Shown here: piece after piece, positions 14,333 to 21,065 of the stretch | How positions within the stretch are numbered: the stretch's first letter is position 1 | Layout of the letters: each line of letters starts with the position of its first letter | Assembly (NCBI GenBank): GCA_031284645.1 | Contig: JAITXS010000102.1 | Span: 1-21,065, forward strand | Reading direction: 5' to 3' | Origin: Spirochaetaceae bacterium | Lineage (GTDB): Bacteria > Spirochaetota > Spirochaetia > Treponematales > Breznakiellaceae | Length of the DNA stretch: 21,065 nt | Notes under the pieces: model-generated | The model's database searches: none | What the model was told of the DNA's origin: nothing | Seen by the model: only the letters and a program-made list of their open reading frames with translations | Program-made: the position numbers and the translations under genes

Positions 14333-15972
14333 CGAACAAAAACCTTATTCTCAAAGCAAGCGGAGTCTCTATTGTCTTTGGCGGCCTTCGGGCAGTCGGA
14401 GATTTTTCCTGCGAACTTCGCAGGGGTGAATTAGTCGGCCTTATCGGACCGAACGGCGCGGGTAAAACCACACTGTTTAACATGCTCTCCGGCGTCTACA
14501 CGCCAAGTTCCGGCGAAATCACTTTTTGGGACAAACACGAATCAGTAAAAAGTATCGGAAAAAAAACACCGGCCGGACTCAATAGAATAGGCATAGCCCG
14601 CACCTTCCAGAACATCAGGCTTTTTGGCAATCTCAGCGTCAAGGAAAATGTCCTTATCGCCCTGCACAGCTCGCGGAGAGAAAACCCCGTCGACGCCCTA
14701 CTCCGCCTGCCCCGCTTCCGTAAAGACGAATTCGAAATGAACATCCGGGCGGAAGAACTCCTCGCGCTCTTTGCCATAGACCGAAAAAAAAACGACCGTG
14801 CGAAAAACCTGCCCTACGGCGAGCAGAGAAAACTCGAAATAGTCCGGGCACTTGCTTCAAATCCAAGCCTCTTGCTCCTTGATGAACCCGCGGCAGGTAT
14901 GAATCCGCAGGAAACCACCGATTTAATGAGACTCATCCGCACAATCCGTAAAGATTTTCATATCACCATACTGCTCATTGAACACGATATGCACCTTGTT
15001 ATGGGAATCTGCGAACGCCTCATTGTGCTGGACTACGGACGAATCATCGCAGAAGGCTTGCCCTCTGAAGTCAAAAACAACCCTGCAGTCATCAAAGCCT
15101 ATCTCGGCGATATTGATACCATCGAAAACCAGGAAAGCAAAGAGAAAAAAAGGGGGGACGCCCCCCTCGCTCCAGCCTCCTCGCTCGCAGAGCTCCCTGC
15201 GGTGGCTTCCGCTACCCCCCGCGATGATCCCCAAATCGACTGCGAGCATCCCGCGCTTGTATCTCCGGATTCCTTGTTGTCCGTGAAAAACCTTGAAATT
15301 GCCTACGGCAATATTGAAGCCCTGCACAATGTTTCGTTTGACGTCAAAAAAGGCGAAATTATCACATTGATCGGAGCAAACGGCGCAGGGAAAACAACAA
15401 TACTACACGGTATATCCGGCATCATATGGAAAAATCAGGGTAGCGTCTCTTTTAACGGAAAATCAATTACAAACCTGAGCCCCGACCGGATAGTCTCCCT
15501 TGGACTTGCCCAAGTTCCCGAAGGAAGACGGATATTCGCTAATCTCAGCGTCAAAGACAATCTTGAAATGGGCGCGTTCACCCGTAAAGACGGAGCAATA
15601 AAAAACGATCTGGAAATGGTCTACGGCCTTTTCCCGCGTCTCAAAGAAAGAATGAAGCAGATGGCCGGTACACTTTCCGGCGGCGAACAGCAGATGCTTG
15701 CTATGGCCCGGGCTTTAATGGCCCGCCCTGTCCTTTTGCTGCTTGATGAACCTTCTATGGGACTTGCCCCGATTTTAGTTGACGAAATTTTTGCAATCAT
15801 CAAAAGGATTAATGCGGCAGGTACAACGATACTACTCGTTGAGCAAAACGCGTATCAAGCCTTAAACATAGCCGACCGTGCGTACATTCTTGAAACCGGC
15901 TCAATCGTCAAAAGCGGCCCGGCCGCCCTGCTCGTTAAAGATCCTTCCATCCGCGAAGCGTATTTAGGGTAA
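14329..15972 (+). CDS. LivG-LivF fused branched-chain amino acid ABC ATPase
   Basis: Two complete ABC ATPases lie in one 547-residue chain. The first half is LivG-like: GLIGPNGAGKTT (37-48), signature LPYGEQRKLEI (161-171), Walker B LLLLDEP (181-187), switch His219. The second half is LivF-like: LIGANGAGKTT (347-357), LSGGEQQ (449-455), LLLLDEP (469-475), with Gln in place of the switch His (LLVEQN), as is usual in LivF. They are normally separate genes. Here LivG's usual end (VIKAYLGD, to 261) runs into a ~54-residue linker (262-315). The linker is encoded by GC-rich, hairpin-forming DNA unlike its surroundings, and LLSVKNLEIAYGNIEAL follows. No LivJ, LivH or LivM gene is in the window. The start overlaps the HD-GYP stop by 4 bases. 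Confidence 0.93.
   Translation: MTNKNLILKASGVSIVFGGLRAVGDFSCELRRGELVGLIGPNGAGKTTLFNMLSGVYTPSSGEITFWDKHESVKSIGKKTPAGLNRIGIARTFQNIRLFGNLSVKENVLIALHSSRRENPVDALLRLPRFRKDEFEMNIRAEELLALFAIDRKKNDRAKNLPYGEQRKLEIVRALASNPSLLLLDEPAAGMNPQETTDLMRLIRTIRKDFHITILLIEHDMHLVMGICERLIVLDYGRIIAEGLPSEVKNNPAVIKAYLGDIDTIENQESKEKKRGDAPLAPASSLAELPAVASATPRDDPQIDCEHPALVSPDSLLSVKNLEIAYGNIEALHNVSFDVKKGEIITLIGANGAGKTTILHGISGIIWKNQGSVSFNGKSITNLSPDRIVSLGLAQVPEGRRIFANLSVKDNLEMGAFTRKDGAIKNDLEMVYGLFPRLKERMKQMAGTLSGGEQQMLAMARALMARPVLLLLDEPSMGLAPILVDEIFAIIKRINAAGTTILLVEQNAYQALNIADRAYILETGSIVKSGPAALLVKDPSIREAYLG
15145..15240. repeat. GC-rich hairpin-forming insertion in the LivG-LivF linker
   Basis: A perfect 7-bp hairpin, AGGGGGG-ACG-CCCCCCT (15151-15167), is followed by a C-rich tract ending in ACCCCCCGCG. 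Composition and codon use (Ala/Pro/Ser runs) differ sharply from the flanking ATPase sequence. This looks like a palindromic repeat unit inserted in frame at the old livG/livF boundary. The origin is inference. Confidence 0.5.
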
Positions 15973-16058
15973 GTAAAGAAAAGACCTTAAAAGCGGCCGG
16001 CGGAAATTACTCATCATAAAGACTTTTTACAATCACATAAGGATCTTTTGTATAGTAG

Positions 16059-16110
16059 TGGTATTTTATCTAAAACATCACGCAATGATCACTTAATTTC
16101 TAAAACTATG
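16059..16110 (-). repeat. Chimeric repeat: fragment of the HExxH gene start fused to the DUF711 3' end
   Basis: Positions 16059-16092 match 16809-16842 (34 bases, 2 differences), which code for WSLHDVLDKIP near the start of the HExxH protein. Positions 16093-16110 match 17158-17175 exactly (18 bases), the last codons of the DUF711 gene; read on the minus strand this copy still spells FHSFRN-stop. The two pieces abut here, but in the intact locus they are separated by 315 bases. It is a remnant of duplication, or an insertion boundary. The rest of the 15973-16118 gap shows nothing else. Confidence 0.8.
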
Positions 16111-16118
16111 GAATGGGA

Positions 16119-16862
16119 TTAATTTGACTGAGACGCCAATAGTTCTCTGAGGGCCGCTTGTTTTTCCGGGAAATTTTGAAAAAATGAAACAGGAACAAGT
16201 GTTTCCCATGATATAGCTCTCAGATAAATTGGTTTTTGCTGAGATTCATCAATACTCTTTAATGCGCGGCTCATGGTTTCATGATCAAACATCAATTCTG
16301 CATATAATCTGAAATAATTCAGATCGTCATTGTCATAACGAAAATGATCTTTATCAAACACAGACGGAGACGCTCCCTCATTTTCTTCAGAAACTATCAA
16401 CGGCATAGCCATAGAACCTGCTGAATCTTTCATCGATTTAGTAAATTTTCTCTTAAGTTTTTCCTTAAAATCTTCCCTTGCCTCTGTGGTTTTATCGCTC
16501 GGAAATGCCCTGATAATTGAGATAAGGTGACAGACCTCGTGACAGTATAGTTCCCTTCTTAGGCAACAAGTTTCAAAGTTTTGTTCGTAGCGCTCAGTAC
16601 ACCAAGCCTTGAATGCCTCCTCGTATTTTCTTTTTATGATGATAATTATGGTAATAACTTTTTTGGGTGAATAGATACAACACGTTGCGTCCTTTAACGT
16701 GGAATCATCATAGAGGAAAGACACTTTAAACTGATTTTTTATATAATAGGGAACGGCTGAACCCGAGAAGTCCAAATAAAGTTCTGTTTCGGTAACCGGC
16801 GTATTGAATGGTATTTTATCTAAAACATCATGCAATGACCACAGCGTAAAACTGACTTCCAC
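16119..16862 (-). CDS. Uncharacterised HExxH putative metalloprotease
   Basis: The 247-residue soluble protein carries HEVCH at 108-112 within RRELYCHEVCHLISIIRAF, the HExxH zinc motif in a helix-like context. A possible third ligand is Glu189 (RLYAELMFDHETM) or Glu195. A hydrophobic strand (KKVITIIIIIK, 67-77) precedes the motif. Six Cys residues cluster at 61-111. The start is GTG; GAGGA, overlapping the upstream stop, lies about 7 bases before it, so it is coupled to the 63-residue gene 9 bases upstream. I do not recognise the family. The small-gene-plus-protease layout recalls toxin-antitoxin or ImmA/IrrE-type pairs, but there is no helix-turn-helix partner. Function is unassigned. Confidence 0.75.
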   Translation of the reverse strand: MEVSFTLWSLHDVLDKIPFNTPVTETELYLDFSGSAVPYYIKNQFKVSFLYDDSTLKDATCCIYSPKKVITIIIIIKRKYEEAFKAWCTERYEQNFETCCLRRELYCHEVCHLISIIRAFPSDKTTEAREDFKEKLKRKFTKSMKDSAGSMAMPLIVSEENEGASPSVFDKDHFRYDNDDLNYFRLYAELMFDHETMSRALKSIDESQQKPIYLRAISWETLVPVSFFQNFPEKQAALRELLASQSN

Positions 16863-16871
16863 CTTTAATCC

Positions 16872-17063
16872 TCAAGCCTCACCCGCATTTCGGTCAAGAA
16901 AGGCTTTGTTTTTTTCAATTATATCCAAGGTGCGTTCATAGCTTTCCAAATCGTTTGAAAAATTGAAGCTGCTGAAGTTAATATCAAGTACCCCCAGTTC
17001 TTCGGCCCGCCGTTGAACAGTTGCAAAGCGCGCCTTGTCCGCCGACGAAATTTCTATAGTCAT
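16872..17063 (-). CDS. 63-residue protein upstream of the HExxH gene
   Basis: This short, charged, soluble protein begins MTIEISSADKARFATVQRRAEELG and has a second helical segment, ESYERTLDIIEKNKAFLDR. A well-placed GGAGA (17071-17075, minus strand) is 7 bases before the ATG, and an A/T-rich region with TATAAT on the minus strand (17081-17086) may be the promoter. It is followed after 9 bases by the HExxH protein, with stop and ribosome-binding site overlapping. Size, helical content and position would suit an antitoxin or chaperone-like partner. No DNA-binding motif is evident and I do not recognise the family. Confidence 0.7.
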   Translation of the reverse strand: MTIEISSADKARFATVQRRAEELGVLDINFSSFNFSNDLESYERTLDIIEKNKAFLDRNAGEA

Positions 17064-17080
17064 ACATATTTCTCCAAACC

Positions 17081-17086
17081 ATTATA
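17081..17086 (-). promoter_or_regulatory. Candidate -10 for the HExxH module
   Basis: TATAAT reads on the minus strand 18 bases before the ATG of the 63-residue gene, in a strongly A/T-rich stretch (17081-17106). No convincing -35 is seen. It would give the module its own transcript, separate from the DUF711 operon. Confidence 0.35.
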
Positions 17087-17157
17087 TTTCTTATAATATA
17101 TAAAAATACTCGAGAAACCTGCTTTATACAAGAGGAAAGTTTAATATGCTTTTCCTT

Positions 17158-18519
17158 TTAATTTCTAAAACTATGAAGCGGGGCAGGTATACGTCCGCCG
17201 CGTCCGATAAAAACGCTGCTTCCTGCGGAATTTACCGGCATAATGGGGGTACCGCCGAGAAGGCCGCCGAATTCAACCCAGTCACCGGCTTTTTTTCCGG
17301 GTACCGGAATAATACGAACAGCAGTTGTTTTATTGTTTACCATACCGATTGACATTTCATCGGCAATGATTGCGGAAAGCGTACTTGCACTCGTGTCACC
17401 GGGAAGTGCAATCATATCAAGGCCAACCGAACAGACGGAAGTCATTGCTTCGAGTTTATCAAGACTGAGTGTCCCCGCGCGTATCGCCGCGATCATTCCC
17501 TCATCTTCTGATACCGGTATAAAAGCGCCGGAAAAACCGCCGACATGGGTTGACGCCATAATACCGCCTTTTTTTACCATATCGGTAAGCAGGGCAAGCG
17601 CGGCGGTTGATCCGTGGGTTCCGGCGGACTCCAAACCCATCTCCTCAAGGATACGGGCAACGGAATCTCCGACCGCCGGTGTCGGCGCGAGCGAGAGGTC
17701 AAGTATGCCGAAAGGAATGCCAAGCCGTTTCGCGGCCTCAAGCCCGACAAGCTGTCCCATTCTTGTTATTTTAAACGCTGTTTTTTTTATGGTATCGGCG
17801 AGCTCACTAAAATCCATGTCTTTACATTGTTCAAGTGCCGCTTTAATAACGCCGGGCCCGGAAACGCCGACATTAAGACAAGCTTCCGCCTCGCCGGTAC
17901 CATGAAACGCTCCGGCCATAAACGGATTATCCTCCGGCGCATTACAAAACACAACGAGTTTTGTACAGCCAAGTCCTCCGGTCGAAGCGGTTTTTTCAGC
18001 TGTTGCTTTGATAATAGTACCCATTAAACGGACCGCATCCATATTTATCCCGCTCTTTGTACTTGCGAGATTTACCGAGGAACAAACCCTCTCCGTTACA
18101 CAAAGCGCTTCCGGTATTGAATTAATCAGTTTTTCATCGGATTCAGTAAAGCCTTTTTGAACAAGCGCAGAAAATCCGCCGACAAAGTCAACATCAAGTT
18201 GTTTTGCCACTTCATCCAGTACCTGCGCGTAGGGAGTATAATCCTTGTCGCCGGAAGATGCCGCGACAATCGCAATAGGGCTTACCGCGATTCTTTTATT
18301 GATGATTGGAATACCGTATTCAAGTTCAATATCACGGCCTGTTTTTACAAGGGGCCCAGCAACACGACATAATTTCGCTTTTATTTTCTCCCGCGATTCT
18401 TTGCCGGAAGATGAGGCACAATCAAGCAGAGATATACCCAGGGTGATAGCCCGTATATCAAGCTTATAACGCAGGAACATATCAATTGTTTCAGTAATTT
18501 CTTTTGCGGTGAATAACAT
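17158..18519 (-). CDS. UPF0210 / DUF711 family protein
   Basis: The 453-residue soluble protein of the DUF711 family is often labelled 'PFL family' although its biochemistry is unsettled. Recognisable features are the N-terminal FTAKEITETIDMF, the GISLLDCASSSG segment and the run of Gly-rich loops: GGLGCTKLVVF, GVSGPGVIKAALEQ, GTHGSTAALALL, THVGGFSGAFIPVSEDEGMI. The C-terminal LPGDTSASTLSAIIADE also fits. It starts 5 bases after the ACT-domain gene, the usual neighbour of this family, so the two very likely work together, perhaps with a ligand sensed by the ACT domain. The last six codons (HSFRN-stop) are duplicated at 16093-16110. Confidence 0.9.
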   Translation of the reverse strand: MLFTAKEITETIDMFLRYKLDIRAITLGISLLDCASSSGKESREKIKAKLCRVAGPLVKTGRDIELEYGIPIINKRIAVSPIAIVAASSGDKDYTPYAQVLDEVAKQLDVDFVGGFSALVQKGFTESDEKLINSIPEALCVTERVCSSVNLASTKSGINMDAVRLMGTIIKATAEKTASTGGLGCTKLVVFCNAPEDNPFMAGAFHGTGEAEACLNVGVSGPGVIKAALEQCKDMDFSELADTIKKTAFKITRMGQLVGLEAAKRLGIPFGILDLSLAPTPAVGDSVARILEEMGLESAGTHGSTAALALLTDMVKKGGIMASTHVGGFSGAFIPVSEDEGMIAAIRAGTLSLDKLEAMTSVCSVGLDMIALPGDTSASTLSAIIADEMSIGMVNNKTTAVRIIPVPGKKAGDWVEFGGLLGGTPIMPVNSAGSSVFIGRGGRIPAPLHSFRN

Positions 18520-18524
18520 AAACC

Positions 18525-18818
18525 CTATATCCTGTGCATCGCGGAAAAGACCCGTTCATGCAGTATGCTCATTGAAACATTTGTTGCCTCGCCAAGTGTT
18601 GTCAATTCCTGTTTTAATTCTGCTAAAGGAATAATGCTTTTTGATAAATCTATCATCATCATCATGATAAAATTTCCTGATAAAATCGTCTGACTTATAT
18701 CCTCGATATTAATATTGCGTTCGGCAAAAAAGGAACTCACCTTTGCGATAATACCGACCTGATCGGAGCCGACAACCGTAACAATTGCGTGTGATGGGGC
18801 ATTATTTTGAGTGCTCAC
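18525..18818 (-). CDS. ACT-domain protein, UPF0237 family
   Basis: The 97-residue single ACT domain is HAIVTVVGSDQVGIIAKVSSFFAERNINIEDISQTI, then FIMMMMIDLSKS, the beta-alpha-beta-beta-alpha-beta pattern of small-molecule-sensing ACT domains. A GTG at 18818 is preceded by AAGG (18827-18830) at about 8 bases and overlaps the stop of the upstream membrane-protein gene by 17 bases. That spacing supports GTG over any internal ATG. Family members pair with UPF0210 and resemble GcvR-type regulators; the ligand is unknown. Confidence 0.9.
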   Translation of the reverse strand: MSTQNNAPSHAIVTVVGSDQVGIIAKVSSFFAERNINIEDISQTILSGNFIMMMMIDLSKSIIPLAELKQELTTLGEATNVSMSILHERVFSAMHRI

Positions 18819-19947
18819 TATTATTTCCTTCGATAGTGGTAATTTTTGCTTTGTTTATATGATGTTCTTTAAAGAACATTTCAAGCACGGTTAAAAAAAA
18901 CACCGTGATAAGCGGCCCCAAAATAAGGCCGTTAAAGCCAAACAACACTAAGCCGCCCATTATCGCAAAGAAAATAACCAGAGGATGAAGCTGCAGTCTG
19001 TCTTTAAGCAAAAAGGGGCGCAAGATATTGTCAAGCAAAGAGATGCAAACACCGGCGACACAGGTTAATAAAATACCACCGAATATATCACCGCTGAGGA
19101 TACGGGCCAGCCCGATAGGCAGCCAAACCAGTGCGCCGCCGAGCATGGGGATAAACACACATACAAAGGTAAGGCAGGCAAAAACCAGCGCACCTTGGAC
19201 TCTGAAAATACTAAACACAATAAAGGCGAGTGTCGCTTGAATCAAAGCAACGCTTAAATAACCGAGTACAAGTCCGTGTGCTATTTCTTTAAATTTATTT
19301 ACAAGCGTTTTCGTGTATCCATTTTTAATGGGTATAATATTTGTTACTAATTTTGAAAGATAGGGGGCATCCAGATAAAAGAAAAACAAACAAAAGACGA
19401 TAAGTACAAGACCAAGCAGAAAAAGGCCTGCACCGCGAATGATAACACCGGAAATATGCAGAATATTGTTAAGCTCGCTTTCTAAAAAAACTATTACCCG
19501 CGTCTGAATTTTTACCGGATCAATAACGATCTCTCCGTTTGTTTTCGTCGCGATAAAATCGGCTATTTTTTCGTAAATAACATTTAGTGTTTCTTTATTG
19601 TTAAAAAGATACTCCCTGATATTTTTGACAACTTCAATTCCCTGAATATACAACTGTGTTACCACAATAAGAAGCGGAATAAAGACTATAAGAACAGAGC
19701 CCAGCGCAAAGGCGCCGGCAAGCACTGTTCGTATAAATCCGTTCCACTTTGTGTTCGGTTTTATTTTTTTTACGATTTTTTTATGGAGCGGGTTGATGAT
19801 AATATAGAGAAGAATAGACCACAAAAAAACCGTAAAGAAAGGCGCTATCATTCGGCATACTAATAAAAAAAGCAGGATAAGCAGGCCGCCAAAGACGATA
19901 GTTTGTATAAGTTTGCCGGATAATATTTTCGTGTTGTTTTTTTCCAT
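18802..19947 (-). CDS. AI-2E transporter family (PerM/COG0628) membrane protein
   Basis: The 381-residue polytopic protein has the family layout: two N-terminal hydrophobic hairpins (about 12-50), one at 70-95, and a soluble middle (about 100-160: NIREYLFNNKETLNVIYEKIADFI). Further membrane segments follow at about 163-190, 225-275 and 285-365. FVCVFIPMLGGALVWLPIGLARILSG and the closing GLVLFGFNGLILGPLITVFFLTVLEMF are typical. The family includes TqsA-like exporters and Na+/H+ antiporters, so 'autoinducer' should not be taken literally. It sits 9 bases after rpiB and overlaps the ACT gene. Confidence 0.9.
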   Translation of the reverse strand: MEKNNTKILSGKLIQTIVFGGLLILLFLLVCRMIAPFFTVFLWSILLYIIINPLHKKIVKKIKPNTKWNGFIRTVLAGAFALGSVLIVFIPLLIVVTQLYIQGIEVVKNIREYLFNNKETLNVIYEKIADFIATKTNGEIVIDPVKIQTRVIVFLESELNNILHISGVIIRGAGLFLLGLVLIVFCLFFFYLDAPYLSKLVTNIIPIKNGYTKTLVNKFKEIAHGLVLGYLSVALIQATLAFIVFSIFRVQGALVFACLTFVCVFIPMLGGALVWLPIGLARILSGDIFGGILLTCVAGVCISLLDNILRPFLLKDRLQLHPLVIFFAIMGGLVLFGFNGLILGPLITVFFLTVLEMFFKEHHINKAKITTIEGNNSEHSK

Positions 19948-19956
19948 ACCTGTTTA

Positions 19957-20412
19957 TTATAATTCCTTCGGAGCCTGACCATTTTCAATATCGTTGATTT
20001 GGTCGATTCTGCGCTGATGCCGCTGCCCTTGAAAGCCTGCATCAAGCCACATCTGCGTAATGAGCCGTGCCAAGCCGGGGCCGACAACTCTTGAGCCAAA
20101 CGCTATCATATTAGAATCATTGTGTTCCCGTGATAAAACCGCGGAAAAACAATCCGAGCAGACGGCGCATCGTATTCCTTTCATTTTATTGGCGGCAATA
20201 GAGATACCGATACCTGTTCCGCAGACAAGAATTCCCCGAACACATTCTCCGCTTTGGATGGCCTTAGCCGCCTTATACGCATAGACGGCATAATCACAGC
20301 TTGCTGTACTATCTGTGCCGAAATCACGAAAAGAAAAATTTTCTTCCTCCAGGAATCTGATAATTTCCTGCTTTAATTCAAAACCCGCATGATCGGACGC
20401 AACAGCAATCAT
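19957..20412 (-). CDS. rpiB: Ribose 5-phosphate isomerase B
   Basis: RpiB interconverts ribose 5-phosphate and ribulose 5-phosphate. The pattern is complete: MIAVASDHAGFELK with Asp7-His8, GILVCGTGIGISIAANK with the catalytic Cys64, and SREHNDSNMIAFGSRVVG with His97 and Asn98. QGQRHQRRI follows near 129-136. The 151-residue length is normal (LacAB/RpiB family). It is the first gene of a minus-strand operon with the AI-2E family, ACT and DUF711 genes. An inverted repeat 33 bases upstream may regulate it. AAGGTGG lies about 10-13 bases before the ATG. Confidence 0.95.
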   Translation of the reverse strand: MIAVASDHAGFELKQEIIRFLEEENFSFRDFGTDSTASCDYAVYAYKAAKAIQSGECVRGILVCGTGIGISIAANKMKGIRCAVCSDCFSAVLSREHNDSNMIAFGSRVVGPGLARLITQMWLDAGFQGQRHQRRIDQINDIENGQAPKEL

Positions 20413-20444
20413 TTTTACTCATACCACCTTACACTGATTCTCCC

Positions 20445-20463
20445 TTGTTTATAACATAAACAA
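20445..20463. promoter_or_regulatory. Perfect 19-bp inverted repeat upstream of rpiB (candidate operator)
   Basis: TTGTTTAT-AAC-ATAAACAA has 8-bp perfect arms and lies 33 bases before the rpiB ATG. On the minus strand the same bases include TATAAA, a possible -10, so a bound regulator would occlude the promoter. No -35 is clear. Confidence 0.45.
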
Positions 20464-20535
20464 AAGAAGATTGGAAGAGCCGCCATGATAAACGCATAGA
20501 AAGCTTTATCCGCAGATCACACGGACTTTAAAGAA

Positions 20536-20562
20536 GGGTATTGGGTTTAGGGTACAGGGTAT
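20536..20562 (+). repeat. Degenerate GGG-heptamer repeat (G-quadruplex motif)
   Basis: GGGTATT GGGTTTA GGGTACA GGGTATT gives four heptamers in register, one-base variants of the array at 1-59. Four GGG tracts with 4-base loops fit the G-quadruplex rule on the plus strand. The region 20413-20738 contains no gene I can support. Confidence 0.8.
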
Positions 20563-20582
20563 TGAAATATCAGATATCTTTA

Positions 20583-20658
20583 CCCCCTACCCGAAGCAAA
20601 GGTTTAGGAGCGGTAGGGATGTGGCAGGCTTTCTGGTAAGAACTATACCCTATGACCC
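20583..20658 (-). repeat. Intergenic repeat, right copy (inverted relative to 255-332)
   Basis: The reverse complement aligns with 255-332: GGGTATAG, TTACCAGAAAG, CCTGCC and an exact 24-base core at 20587-20610. A variant submotif, TTTTATCAGGAAG, reads on the minus strand at about 20691-20704. The inverted copies bracket about 20.2 kb of genes. Confidence 0.75.
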
Positions 20659-20709
20659 TTTCTACCCATAACCCTAATCAGGGTAGGGGGCTTCCTGATA
20701 AAACCAAGA

Positions 20710-20734
20710 CCCCATACCCTATTACCCAAAACCC
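20710..20734 (-). repeat. G-run cluster on the minus strand beside the nuclease-like gene
   Basis: On the minus strand four G-runs read GGGTTTTGGGTAATAGGG and then TATGGGG, beginning 4 bases after the stop codon at 20739. It is another irregular version of the GGG-heptamer family, here oriented opposite to 20536-20562. Confidence 0.6.
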
Positions 20735-20738
20735 TAGA

Positions 20739-21065
20739 TTACCACCTTTTCGGTTTAAAATCTGGGTCATCGGGGAGTATTTTCATGGTATCGCCGCTTT
20801 GTTCAAGTACATAAAAACCCTGCTCTATCGCATAATTCCGCGTCTCACCATCGATCACCGCCGCCGCTATCGCCCCGTAGAGATTCAGTCCCGCATAACG
20901 CTTATGCATTTTGAGCAGGGTCATTCTTTTTATATGCCGGCCTATGTCATCCGTGGTGGGATGCGTTTTGACTTCGACTATCATGATATCCTCGCCGTTT
21001 TGGAAGATTGTATCTATCTCTGCTAAGGTTTTACCGTTTTGATCCTGTATCTGAATATTGCGTGC
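20739..21065 (-). CDS. PD-(D/E)XK nuclease-like protein, 5' end outside window
   Basis: The visible 108 residues are the C-terminal part; the frame stays open upstream to the window edge, so the ATG at 20984 is internal. The run LAEIDTIFQNGEDIMIVEVKT holds an ExD pair and the E-V-K element expected of a PD-(D/E)XK active site. A strand-rich tail follows (GAIAAAVIDGETRNYAIEQGFYVLEQSGDTMKI). This matches the pattern of restriction-endonuclease-like proteins of the DUF3782 kind seen in cyanobacteria, archaea and treponemes; that link is from memory. With no flanking restriction or methylase gene visible, its role is undecided. Its stop abuts a G-rich repeat. Confidence 0.75.
   Translation of the reverse strand, partial: ARNIQIQDQNGKTLAEIDTIFQNGEDIMIVEVKTHPTTDDIGRHIKRMTLLKMHKRYAGLNLYGAIAAAVIDGETRNYAIEQGFYVLEQSGDTMKILPDDPDFKPKRW

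Noticed and set aside
20739..20984. Complete 81-residue gene starting at the ATG at 20984
   Set aside because: The frame continues upstream to the window edge with a conserved-looking LAEIDTIF...IVEVK active-site run, so this ATG is internal.

Overview
The window looks like chromosomal DNA of a spirochaete, most likely a Treponema-like species. This is inferred from the gene set: a PRPP-synthetase-like protein, a free-standing EF-P lysine ligase, a TrpXYZ-type ABC importer, and a UPF0237/UPF0210 pair. No 16S or species marker is present, so the genus is inference. Base composition is moderate and uneven, with GC-rich patches inside two genes that look like inserted repeats.

Layout. Positions 1-444 hold no convincing gene but are rich in repeats: eight copies of GGGTATT, an element that recurs near 12.2 kb, and an element that recurs inverted near 20.6 kb. 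A plus-strand block follows (480-5105): a small protein of unknown function overlapping an AmrS-type radical SAM enzyme, then a PRPP synthetase homologue, EF-P lysine ligase (epmA) and a cysteine desulfurase. The minus strand then carries mfd (5194-8778) and a three-gene ABC importer (ATPase, permease, lipoprotein binding protein; 8967-11728), with a palindrome at its probable promoter. An initiator tRNA gene with a near-consensus promoter and a hairpin terminator lies at 11951-12100. On the plus strand, tsaB, a PAS/HD-GYP protein and a fused LivG-LivF ATPase form a tight operon (12350-15972). The minus strand resumes with rpiB, an AI-2E family membrane protein, an ACT-domain protein (UPF0237) and UPF0210/DUF711, all tightly packed. 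Downstream of DUF711 is a two-gene module: a 63-residue protein and a HExxH protein. Fragments of the module start and of the DUF711 3' end recur just beyond it. The right edge is a second repeat-rich intergenic region and the 3' part of a PD-(D/E)XK-nuclease-like gene that runs out of the window.

Most genes are housekeeping: translation factor and tRNA modification, Fe-S and sulfur supply, repair, pentose phosphate and PRPP metabolism, and nutrient uptake. The parts that ordinary annotation does not explain are the G-rich intergenic repeat families, the in-frame repeat-like insertions in LivGF and Mfd, and the small HExxH module with its duplicated boundaries. I found no CRISPR array, transposase, integrase or phage gene.
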